From positions 496,001 through 560,000 of the forward strand of contig NZ_VKCZ01000020.1 of assembly GCF_009299835.1 (NCBI RefSeq): a stretch of 64,000 nucleotides of DNA. The letters run 5' to 3'. Shown here piece by piece: positions 32,177 to 39,426 of this stretch. The translations under genes and the position numbers were made by a program. The notes beneath the pieces are model-generated. The model saw only the letters and a list, made by a program, of their open reading frames with translations. It ran no database searches and was not told the DNA's origin. Position 1 is the first letter of the stretch, and the number at the start of each line of letters is the position of its first letter. The stretch comes from Microlunatus speluncae. Lineage in GTDB: Bacteria > Actinomycetota > Actinomycetes > Propionibacteriales > Propionibacteriaceae.

Positions 32177-33315
32177 CGGCCCTGTCCGAGCTGGCCCCGC
32201 CCGCCACCGCCCGGGAGGCCAGGCCGGCCGACAGATCCGCCCTGCTGACGGTCGACCTGGCGGCCGTCGCCGGCAACGTCCGGACGATCGCCGCCAGCAC
32301 CGACGCCACCCTGATGGCCGTCCTGAAGGCCGACGGTTTCGGGCACGGCGCCGTCGCCGTCGCCGAGGCCGCCTTGGCCAACGGCGCCACCCGGCTGGGC
32401 GTCACCGGCATCGGCGAGGCGCTGGCGCTCCGGGCTGCCGGCGTGACCGCTCCGGTGCTGAGCTGGCTCAATCCGGTCTCGGCGCCGTTTCGGGAGGCGA
32501 TCGCCGCCGACGTCGAGCTGGCCGTGCCGGGGCTGCCGCACCTCAACGCGGTGATCCAGGCGGGGCGCGGCGCCAAGGTGCATCTGCAACTCGACGTCGG
32601 GATGGCGCGCGACGGCGCTGCGCCGGCGGACTGGGCCGAGCTGTGCGCGGCGGCCCGGGCGGCGGAGAAGCGGCGGCTGATCCGGGTGGTCGGGGTGATG
32701 GGCCATCTCGGCTGCGCCGACCGACCGGGCGATCCGTGCAACGCGGCCAGCCGGGCCCGCTTCGAGTGGGGTGTGCAGACCGCCCGGGACACGCGGCTGC
32801 GGCCGACCCAGTTGCATCTGGCGGCGACGGCGGCCACGGTGACCGATCGGCGCAGCCACTACTCGATGGTCCGGGTCGGCGCTGGGCTGGTCGGCATCGA
32901 CCCCTCGCGGACCGTACGGCTGCGGCCGGCGATGACCCTGACCGCACCGGTCGTGTCCGTCCGGCAGGTCCGGGCCGGCACGCTGGTCGGCTACGGCCAC
33001 GCCTGGACCACGCCGACCGCGACCCAGCTGGCCCTGCTCCCGCTCGGGTACGCCGACGGACTGCCCCGGGCCGCCTCCGGCCGAGCCGAGGTCCTGGTCC
33101 GAGGCCGGCGCCGGCCGGTCGTCGGCGCGATCTCGATGGACCAGACCGTGGTCGACCTCGGCCCCGACCCGGTCGACCCGGGCGAACCGGTGACCGTCTT
33201 CGGCCCGGGCGACGGCGGAGAACCGACCGTCGCCGACTGGGCCGAATGGGCCGGCACGATCGAGCATGAGATCGTCACCGGCATCGGGTCGCGGGTGCCC
33301 CGGAGGCTGCGATGA
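32173..33315 (+). CDS. alr: Alanine racemase
   Basis: This is a PLP-dependent fold-III racemase of 380 residues. The PLP lysine is K52 in VLKADGFGHG; the usual motif is VKADAYGHG, so the second half is divergent. The catalytic tyrosine of the other half-site is Y274 in GYGHAW. ALLPLGYADGLPRAASGRAEVLVRGRRRPVVGAISMDQ is the C-terminal signature. The ATG overlaps the dipeptidase stop codon and the gene overlaps the ligase start, so the three are translationally coupled. Alanine is the expected substrate; a serine racemase (VanT-like) role cannot be excluded in this context. Confidence 0.92.
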   Translation: MTALSELAPPATAREARPADRSALLTVDLAAVAGNVRTIAASTDATLMAVLKADGFGHGAVAVAEAALANGATRLGVTGIGEALALRAAGVTAPVLSWLNPVSAPFREAIAADVELAVPGLPHLNAVIQAGRGAKVHLQLDVGMARDGAAPADWAELCAAARAAEKRRLIRVVGVMGHLGCADRPGDPCNAASRARFEWGVQTARDTRLRPTQLHLAATAATVTDRRSHYSMVRVGAGLVGIDPSRTVRLRPAMTLTAPVVSVRQVRAGTLVGYGHAWTTPTATQLALLPLGYADGLPRAASGRAEVLVRGRRRPVVGAISMDQTVVDLGPDPVDPGEPVTVFGPGDGGEPTVADWAEWAGTIEHEIVTGIGSRVPRRLR

Positions 33316-34268
33316 GCCGCCGGATCGCCGTGATCGGCGGCGGCCAGAACTGTGAACACGAGGTCTCGCTGGCCTCGGCGGCCGCGGTCGCCGACGCGCT
33401 GACCGAGGCCGGCTACGCGGTGCTCCGGCTGAGCATCGACCGGCGCGGCGGCTGGCGGGTCGAGCCCGGCGGGGCGATCGACCTGGCCGACGCGGTGCGG
33501 GTGCTGCGCCGGTGCGAGGTGGCCGTGCCGGTCGTGCACGGGCCGCACGGCGAGGACGGCACGCTGGCGGCGCTGTGCGAGCTCGCCGGCGTCCGCTATG
33601 TCGGCTCCGGCGTCCGGGCCGGCGCGCTGGCGATGGACAAGTGGGCGACCAAGCTGGTCGCCGCCGAGCTGGGCATCGGCACCGCGCCGGGCGTGCTGCT
33701 CGGGCCCGCGACCGCGCCGGCGTACCGCTGGATCGGGCCGGTCGTGGTCAAGCCGGTGGCCGCCGGCTCCAGCCGGGGCGTCACCCTGGTGACCGAGCCG
33801 GAGCGGCTGGAGCCGGCGCTGGCCGCGGCCTTCGCGCTGGACGACCGGGTGCTGGTCGAGGACGTGATCATCGGCCGGGAGATCGACCTGGCCGTGCTCG
33901 GCCGGCCCGATGGCTCCCGCGATGTGGCGCCGAGCCTGGAGATCGTCGCCGATGGGCTCTTCGACTACGCCACCAAATACGGCGGGCGCGCCGACTTCCG
34001 GATCCCGGCCGGGCTCAGCGAGGCCGAGCGGAAGTCGCTGGCGGAGGCGGCGGTGGCGATGTTCGACGGGCTCGGCTGCGCCGGGGTGGCCCGGATCGAC
34101 TTCTTCCTCACCGAGGACGGTCCGGTGCTGAACGAGGTCAACACGATGCCCGGGTTCACCGCGGAGTCGCAGGTGCCGAAGATGTTCGCCGCCGCCGGGC
34201 TCTCGTACCCGCAACTGTTGAGCCGGCTGGTCGAGGACGCGTTGACCGGGTACGCATCGACCGCGTGA
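33312..34268 (+). CDS. D-alanine--D-alanine ligase family protein
   Basis: This 318-residue ATP-grasp ligase begins RRIAVIGGGQNCEHEVSL with E15, the residue that fixes the first D-Ala. VVKPVAAGSSRGVTLV is the ATP-binding loop, and FDYATKYGGRADFRIPAGL is the omega-loop region. VARIDFFLTEDGPVLNEVNTMPGFTAESQVPKMF carries the catalytic and Mg residues. The omega loop keeps the Tyr-Lys-Tyr pattern of D-Ala-D-Ala or D-Ala-D-Ser ligases, not the His of D-Ala-D-Lac ligases. It is shorter than typical VanA. I therefore leave the gene symbol blank: ddl or a VanC/VanG-like ligase. It is the third gene of a coupled operon. Confidence 0.9.
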   Translation: MSRRIAVIGGGQNCEHEVSLASAAAVADALTEAGYAVLRLSIDRRGGWRVEPGGAIDLADAVRVLRRCEVAVPVVHGPHGEDGTLAALCELAGVRYVGSGVRAGALAMDKWATKLVAAELGIGTAPGVLLGPATAPAYRWIGPVVVKPVAAGSSRGVTLVTEPERLEPALAAAFALDDRVLVEDVIIGREIDLAVLGRPDGSRDVAPSLEIVADGLFDYATKYGGRADFRIPAGLSEAERKSLAEAAVAMFDGLGCAGVARIDFFLTEDGPVLNEVNTMPGFTAESQVPKMFAAAGLSYPQLLSRLVEDALTGYASTA

Positions 34269-34339
34269 AGGGCGGTGCCGGCGATGGCCGGTGACCTACG
34301 CTGCCTGTTTGTGGAGCTCTCCGCTGATCGGCCGGCCGG

Positions 34340-35593
34340 ATGACCGCCGTCGCCCGGCGCCCGGCCCGGCACGGCGCCGCCCACTGGGTGCCGGACGTCC
34401 TGGTCGGTGTCGTCGTCGCCCTGCTCGGCCTGGCCGAGATCGCGACCACGCCGGTGACCGTTCCGGACGAGCGAGCGTCGATGCTGGCGGTGGCCGTCGT
34501 GACCGGCCTGACCGTCGGCCTGATCCGCCGGCTGCCGGGCCTGGCCCTGGCGCTGGTCTGGCTGACCTGCTCGGTCCAACTGCTGACCGACACCGGTCTG
34601 ATGCTGGTGCAGCTGTCGGTCGCCCTGGTCGCGTTCGGCACCGCTCGCTGGGGCCGCGCCGCGACGGTGTGGCTGAGTGGACTGTCGATCCCGGCAGCCG
34701 CGGTGATCGTGCTCGTCATCGTGTACGTCGGCGGGCTCCGCGGCCTGGCCCAGCTGGCCGGCAACAAGCTCCTGGTCGACGCGCTGCGCGAGCTGGGCAC
34801 CGTCTGGCAGCTGACCGCGGCCGGCGTCGGCGTGCTGACCCTCGGCGCGCCGTGGCTGATCGGTCTGGTGCTGCGGTTCGGCGCCCGGGCCGAGGAGTCG
34901 CGGGTGTCCCAGGCGGTGGCCGAGGAGGACGCCGCCCGGGCGTTCCGGGAGACCGAGCAGGCGCGGGAGATCGCCCGGCTGCGGGAGGAGCAGGCCCGGC
35001 TGGCCCGCGACGTGCACGACGTGGTCGGCCACTCGCTGGCGGTGATCTTGGCCCAGGCCGAGTCGGCGCAGTATCGCGACGATGCCGACACCGCCCAGTT
35101 CAAGATCACCATGGCCAACATCGCCACTTCGGCACGGACCTCGCTGCGTGACGTCCGCCAGGTGCTGTCGGAGACCCAGCAGGGCAGCAGCCAGCACGGC
35201 GGGCTGGACACCCTGATCGGTGGCGCCCGGTCCAGCGGCCACGAGGTGGTCACCTCGGTGATCGGCACCGCGCGTCCGCTGCCGCCCGAGTTGGCGGAGG
35301 TGGCGTATCGGGTGCTGCAGGAGATGCTGACCAACGCGATCAAGTACGGTGACCGGGATTCTCCGGTGGCCGTCGAACGAGAGTGGGGCAACGCGTTGCG
35401 GATCGAGGTGCGAAACGTCATCGGTGATCATGGATCGACCGGGACCAGCGCCGGCGGCGGCCAGGGGCTGGACGGGATGCGCCGGCGGCTGGAGTCGATC
35501 GGCGGTCAGCTCGAGCTGCGGCGCGCCGACGGTTCGGCCGGAACGACGTTCATCGCGACCGCCTGGCTGCCGATCCGAGCCGGCACGCGATGA
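34340..35593 (+). CDS. Sensor histidine kinase (NarL/DesK type)
   Basis: This 417-residue kinase has about five to six N-terminal membrane helices (about 20-185). A coiled linker with RETEQAREIARLREEQARLARDVHDVVGH follows, in which H226 is the phosphorylated histidine (HisKA_3). A HATPase_c domain ends in GQGLDGMRRRLESIGGQLEL. It has no large extracellular domain, like DesK/VraS-type envelope sensors. The response-regulator gene overlaps its stop by 4 bases (ATGA). It starts 71 bases after the ligase gene on the same strand. This suggests, but does not prove, regulatory linkage to the D-Ala operon. Confidence 0.92.
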   Translation: MTAVARRPARHGAAHWVPDVLVGVVVALLGLAEIATTPVTVPDERASMLAVAVVTGLTVGLIRRLPGLALALVWLTCSVQLLTDTGLMLVQLSVALVAFGTARWGRAATVWLSGLSIPAAAVIVLVIVYVGGLRGLAQLAGNKLLVDALRELGTVWQLTAAGVGVLTLGAPWLIGLVLRFGARAEESRVSQAVAEEDAARAFRETEQAREIARLREEQARLARDVHDVVGHSLAVILAQAESAQYRDDADTAQFKITMANIATSARTSLRDVRQVLSETQQGSSQHGGLDTLIGGARSSGHEVVTSVIGTARPLPPELAEVAYRVLQEMLTNAIKYGDRDSPVAVEREWGNALRIEVRNVIGDHGSTGTSAGGGQGLDGMRRRLESIGGQLELRRADGSAGTTFIATAWLPIRAGTR

Positions 35594-36258
35594 TCACCGA
35601 CGACATCTCGGTGCTCCTGGTCGATGATCAGGAACTCTTCCGCGAGGGCGTCCGGGTGATCATCGACGCCCAGGACGGGATGGCCGTGGTCGGCTCGGTC
35701 GGCGACGGGCTCGAGGCCGTCCGGGTCGTCGACGAGCTGCAGCCCGACGTCGTCCTGATGGACATCCGGATGCCGGAGATGGACGGCGTCGAGGCGACCC
35801 GGCAGATCTTCCTGCCCGAACGGGTCGCCCGCCGCGCCAAGCCGGTCCGGGTGGTCGTGCTCACCACCTTCAACCTCGATGATCGCGCCGCGACGGCGAT
35901 CCGGCACGGTGCCAGCGGCTTCCTGCTCAAGGACACCACCCCGCTGCAGTTGCGCGACGCGATCCGGACCGTGCACGCCGGCAACGCCGTCCTCGCGCCG
36001 CAGGACCTGTCCACTCTGCTGGACGGCAACCTCCGGCCGCGCACCCCACCTCCACCGCCCTTCCTGTCCCTGACCGACAAGGAACGCGAGGTCTTCGCCG
36101 CCGTAGCCCGCGGCCGCTCCAACACCGAGATCGCCGCCCTCGTCTTCGCCAGCGAGTCGACCGTGAAGACCCACGTCGGCGCGATCCTGCGCAAACTGGA
36201 GCTTCGTGATCGGGTCCAGATCGTCGTCTTCGCCCACGAGCACGGCTTGATCAGCTGA
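35590..36258 (+). CDS. NarL/LuxR-type response regulator
   Basis: This 222-residue response regulator has a receiver domain with phospho-acceptor D58 in VVLMDIRMP. The acidic pair D12-D13, the T in VLTTFNLDD and K in FLLKDTTP complete it. A proline-rich linker (RPRTPPPPP) joins it to a LuxR-type HTH: LTDKEREVFAAVARGRSNTEIAALVFASESTVKTHVGAILRKLELRDRVQ. It forms a two-component pair with the kinase whose stop codon overlaps its start. It is followed by an intergenic stretch with the palindrome TGATCATGATCA (about 36278-36289). The TetR gene comes in from the other side. Confidence 0.95.
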   Translation: MITDDISVLLVDDQELFREGVRVIIDAQDGMAVVGSVGDGLEAVRVVDELQPDVVLMDIRMPEMDGVEATRQIFLPERVARRAKPVRVVVLTTFNLDDRAATAIRHGASGFLLKDTTPLQLRDAIRTVHAGNAVLAPQDLSTLLDGNLRPRTPPPPPFLSLTDKEREVFAAVARGRSNTEIAALVFASESTVKTHVGAILRKLELRDRVQIVVFAHEHGLIS

Positions 36259-36332
36259 CCGATCGCCAGAGCGTGCTGATCATGATCACCCGGGATCGGG
36301 TTGGTCGCCCAGCGATCCCCGAGGGGCCGAGC

Positions 36333-36902
36333 TCAGTCCCGTCCGGCGAGGGTCCGGATGGATTTCGCGAGCTGCGCGCCGGTCGGCAGCGAGTCGCGAT
36401 CGATCAGCGCCTGCATGCTCAAGCCGATGATCATGGAATGCACCAGCGATCCCAGACCACGGGCCGTTTCGGGGTCGACCTCGTCCCGGTCGATTCCCAG
36501 CGCCAACGCGGCGAAGGCCACTCGAGCATCCCCGTGGACCCGCGCCAGAGCTGATCGGATGTTCTCGTCGTGGGCGGCCTTGGAGAGACTCTCCGCGCTC
36601 GCCACGAGGATCTCGCGCTGTTGATCGATGGCGTTGACCAGGGTGTCGATGCAGATCCGGAGGCGCTCCGCGGGACTCCCGGCGGCGGCCGCGCGTAAAG
36701 CGTCGTCGATCAACGCACCCCACTCGCCTTGGGCCAGCACGGCCGCTTCGGTCATCAACGCGTCCTTCGACCCGAAGTGGTAGCCGATCGAGCCCAGATG
36801 TGACCCCGAGGCGGCGGCCAGGTCGCGGGCCGTCGTGCGGTCGTATCCCTTCTCGACCAGAAGCCGCCGCGCCGCGGCCAGCAAGTCATCCCGTTGGCTC
36901 AC
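36333..36902 (-). CDS. TetR-family regulator
   Basis: This 189-residue TetR regulator has an N-terminal HTH (LLVEKGYDRTTARDLAAASGSHLGSIGYHFGSKDALM) and an all-helical ligand domain ending in SMIIGLSMQALIDRDSLPTGAQLA. It is transcribed away from a DHA2-type efflux gene 72 bases distant, the classic regulator/pump arrangement. The GTG at 36902 is preceded by a TAGGAT -10 box 6 bases upstream. The palindrome CGTACGTACG at 36957-36966 in the shared region is the likely operator. The inducing ligand is unknown. Confidence 0.92.
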   Translation of the reverse strand: MSQRDDLLAAARRLLVEKGYDRTTARDLAAASGSHLGSIGYHFGSKDALMTEAAVLAQGEWGALIDDALRAAAAGSPAERLRICIDTLVNAIDQQREILVASAESLSKAAHDENIRSALARVHGDARVAFAALALGIDRDEVDPETARGLGSLVHSMIIGLSMQALIDRDSLPTGAQLAKSIRTLAGRD

Positions 36903-36908
36903 GCCGTG

Positions 36909-36914
36909 ATCCTA
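36909..36914 (-). promoter_or_regulatory. Leaderless-type -10 box for tetR
   Basis: TAGGAT on the minus strand ends 6 bases before the GTG at 36902. Confidence 0.5.
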
Positions 36915-36939
36915 GTGAGGCGTCGTCGCGGACCGGGGG

Positions 36940-36968
36940 TTGACCCGTGTTTTGGACGTACGTACGAT
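36940..36968 (+). promoter_or_regulatory. Promoter and operator of the MFS efflux gene
   Basis: A -35 TTGACC (36940-36945) and a -10 TACGAT (36963-36968) are spaced 17 bases apart, and the GTG start lies 6 bases after the -10. The palindrome CGTACGTACG (36957-36966) overlaps the -10 and would be covered by the TetR protein. Confidence 0.7.
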
Positions 36969-36974
36969 CTAGGA

Positions 36975-38492
36975 GTGAATCAGGCCGGATCGCAGGCAGC
37001 AACCCGCAGGAGGTGGGCGGGCCTCGCCATCCTGCTGCTGCCCGCTGTGCTGACCTCCATGGACATCTCGGTCCTCTTCGTCGCCGGTCCGACCATCACC
37101 GATCAGCTTCGGCTGACTCCGACCCAATGGCTATGGGCGATGGATCTCTACGGCTTCGTCATGGCCGGGTTGTTGATCACCATGGGTGGTCTGGGCGACC
37201 GGTTCGGGCGTCGCCGACTGCTCCTGATCGGCGGGCTCGGCTTCGGGGCCGCCTCGGTGCTGGTCGCGTTCGCTCCCACGGGCGAGCTCTTGATCGCGGG
37301 TCGTGGCCTGCTGGCCGTCGGTGGTGCGGCGCTCGCACCGTCGACGTTGTCCCTGATCCGCGAACTCTTCGTCCTCGACCATGAACGTCGACTGGCGTTG
37401 GGCGCCTGGACCGCGGCCTTCGCCGGTGGGGCGGTCTGCGGCCCGATCGTCGCCGGCATCCTGCTTGATCACTTCTGGTGGGGCTCCGTGTTCCTGTTGA
37501 ACGTGCCGGCCATGCTGCTGCTGCTCTGCCTGGCGCCGATCTTGGTGCCGGAGTCGCGCGTGCGTTCGCGGACGCGGTTCGATGTCGTCGGCGCGGGAAC
37601 ATCGCTGCTGACCGTCCTGTGCCTGGTCTTCGCCCTCAAGCGGGTGGTGCTGCACGGGTTCGACCCGTCGGCGATCGGGGCGGCGACGATCGGCCTGGCG
37701 AGCATGATCATCTTCGTGCTCAGGCAACTCCGGACCACCGATCCGCTGATCGACGTGACCCTCTTCCGATCACGGCCCTTCTCCGTCGGCGTGGTCGCCA
37801 ATGTCGTGGTCGCCGCGACGACCGGTGGGGTCGGAGTGCTGGTGTTTCCCTATCTGCAGGTGGTTCACGGCCTGAGCCCGTTCTGGTCCGCCGTGTGTGG
37901 ATTGCCCTGCCTCGCCGGGTCGTTCCTCGGTGCCGCCGTGGCGGCACGCCTCGCGCCGCGGCTGCCGACGGGTCCGGCGATCAGCCTGGGGCTGGTCTGC
38001 TGCGCGATCGGTCTCGCCGGTTCCGGGTTGACCGCCGGCAGCCCGACCTACGGTGGATTTCTGGTCGGGTACACGATTCTGATCTTCGGCTGCGGCCTGA
38101 CGGCGACGTTGGCGACCTCGGTGGTGATCGGACAAGCGCCGGAGACCGGCGTCGGTGCGGCGGCCGGGCTCTCCGAATCGAGCAATCAGCTGGGCACGGG
38201 GCTCGGCATCGCGGTCTTCGGTGTGTTGGCGACCGCCAGTTATCGGGAGAACATGGATCCAGCGAACGATCCGTCGGCGGCGCGATCACTCACGGACGCG
38301 ATCGTTGCCGCCCAGACTCTTTCTGATCATGAAGCCGGGGCACTGTTGCACCGGGCGCACGCCGCCTATGCCGCGAGTCTCGAGGCCGTCGTCCTCGTCG
38401 CGGCGCTCGGCACCGGTCTGCTCGCCGCGGCTCCGGCTGTGCTGCTGCACCGGTCGCGCGGGCGGACCGACCTCGGCGGACCTAGCGCGTGA
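36975..38492 (+). CDS. MFS efflux transporter (DHA2/EmrB-QacA type)
   Basis: This 505-residue proton-coupled drug exporter has 14 predicted helices. The DHA2 signature LDxTIVNVALP is degenerate here, as TSMDISVLFVAGPTI near the start of helix 1. Motif A is GGLGDRFGRRRLLLIG, and motif C lies in GAWTAAFAGGAVCGPIVAGILLDHFWW. The GTG at 36975 is fixed by a full promoter with a leaderless arrangement. It is divergent from its TetR regulator. Substrates are probably toxic cations or antibiotics; none is identifiable from sequence. Confidence 0.92.
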   Translation: MNQAGSQAATRRRWAGLAILLLPAVLTSMDISVLFVAGPTITDQLRLTPTQWLWAMDLYGFVMAGLLITMGGLGDRFGRRRLLLIGGLGFGAASVLVAFAPTGELLIAGRGLLAVGGAALAPSTLSLIRELFVLDHERRLALGAWTAAFAGGAVCGPIVAGILLDHFWWGSVFLLNVPAMLLLLCLAPILVPESRVRSRTRFDVVGAGTSLLTVLCLVFALKRVVLHGFDPSAIGAATIGLASMIIFVLRQLRTTDPLIDVTLFRSRPFSVGVVANVVVAATTGGVGVLVFPYLQVVHGLSPFWSAVCGLPCLAGSFLGAAVAARLAPRLPTGPAISLGLVCCAIGLAGSGLTAGSPTYGGFLVGYTILIFGCGLTATLATSVVIGQAPETGVGAAAGLSESSNQLGTGLGIAVFGVLATASYRENMDPANDPSAARSLTDAIVAAQTLSDHEAGALLHRAHAAYAASLEAVVLVAALGTGLLAAAPAVLLHRSRGRTDLGGPSA

Positions 38493-39143
38493 TCAACTGG
38501 CCTTCGCCTTGGCCTTCTGGCGCCCGTTGGGCACCACGCGCTTCGGGCCCTGCTGCTCGGCCCGGGTCGGGTAGGTGACGATCAGGTGCTCGTACCAGTT
38601 CTTCGGCATCGGCTTGGCCGACAGTTCCTTGATCCGGTTCTCGCCGACCTGCAGCAGGAAGCCGGACATCCGCTTGCACTCGCCGGCCCACGCGTCGAAC
38701 TCTTCCTGGCTGTCCAGGATCGGGCAGGCGCCGACGACCTTGACGATCCGCGCGGTCGCGTCGCTCACCGGCCCCGGCGTGTACAGCCGGGCGGTCGCGT
38801 ACGTCTCCATCACCGACGACTGGGCCTCGGTGAGCGCCAGGGCGACATCGACGTTGGACTGTCGCCCGAGGGTGGCGTCGGCGCGGAGCAGCATTGCCCG
38901 CCGCGAATACTCCTGCAGATCGTTGAACAGCGCCACGCAGGTCTCCCGGGTCCGGCCGATCTCGTCGATCGTCACGGCGCGCGCCTGCTGGTCCCGACCC
39001 CGGGCCAGATCGAACTTGCGTTGCGCGGAGGCCGCCCGCCAGGCGCTCGCCGCGCCGACGACGCCGCCGACCAGGACCGCGATCAGGAGAGTCCACCACG
39101 GCGCGTCGGCTTGCGACAGCAGCGTGAACATGTCCCCCGGCAT
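38493..39143 (-). CDS. Single-pass membrane protein, unknown function
   Basis: This protein of 216 residues has one N-terminal helix (WWTLLIAVLVGGVVGAASAW, about 16-35). A cytosolic helical domain follows (AQRKFDLARGRDQQARAVTIDEIGRTRETCVALFNDLQEYSRRAM), and the tail is basic and ends KAKAKAS. The ATG at 39143 is chosen over an in-frame GTG three codons upstream because a TACTGT -10 box ends 7 bases before it. I do not recognise the family. It converges with the efflux gene and shares an upstream region with the asparagine synthetase gene. Confidence 0.75.
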   Translation of the reverse strand: MPGDMFTLLSQADAPWWTLLIAVLVGGVVGAASAWRAASAQRKFDLARGRDQQARAVTIDEIGRTRETCVALFNDLQEYSRRAMLLRADATLGRQSNVDVALALTEAQSSVMETYATARLYTPGPVSDATARIVKVVGACPILDSQEEFDAWAGECKRMSGFLLQVGENRIKELSAKPMPKNWYEHLIVTYPTRAEQQGPKRVVPNGRQKAKAKAS

Positions 39144-39150
39144 GCGGAAC

Positions 39151-39156
39151 ACAGTA
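39151..39156 (-). promoter_or_regulatory. Leaderless-type -10 box for the 39143 gene
   Basis: TACTGT on the minus strand ends 7 bases before the ATG at 39143. Confidence 0.5.
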
Positions 39157-39426
39157 CGGCGCTACCCCCTTGCTCGTCTCCCCGGCCGGTGCCTGTCTTA
39201 CGTGGCAACCACGTCGCGACCCCCGTTCGGTGCAACATCGGCGGGCTCGGCTGCGTGTAGTCGCCGAATCGGGACTCGTTGCGCGGCAACCTTTCCCGGC
39301 TCTGCTCCGTAGGGAGGCAAAGCAGTGCGGGCTGTCGTCGTCGTATCGGTTACTCCATACGTCCGGGCAACGCCGCACTTCCTTGACTGGGTCAACGTAC
39401 GGTCGTCGGCGGGAACGGGGAAAGAC
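39157..39426 (+). promoter_or_regulatory. Long untranslated leader of asnB, possibly structured
   Basis: This region of about 270 bases upstream of asnB has no gene. It holds GGCAACC (39285-39291) and a stem CTGCTCC...GGGAG...AGCAG (about 39302-39325). Earlier, the strings CGCCGAATC and GGGAC occur. These fragments recall riboswitch cores (SAM-type GGCAACC), but I cannot complete any known consensus. Confidence 0.25.

Noticed and set aside
31547..34268. VanHAX-type (D-lactate) resistance operon
   Set aside because: There is no D-lactate dehydrogenase, and the ligase lacks the His-type omega loop expected for D-Ala-D-Lac ligases.
39281..39325. SAM-type riboswitch
   Set aside because: Only GGCAACC and one stem fit; the remaining core helices of SAM-I or SAM-IV cannot be drawn, so I list it only as a possible structured leader.
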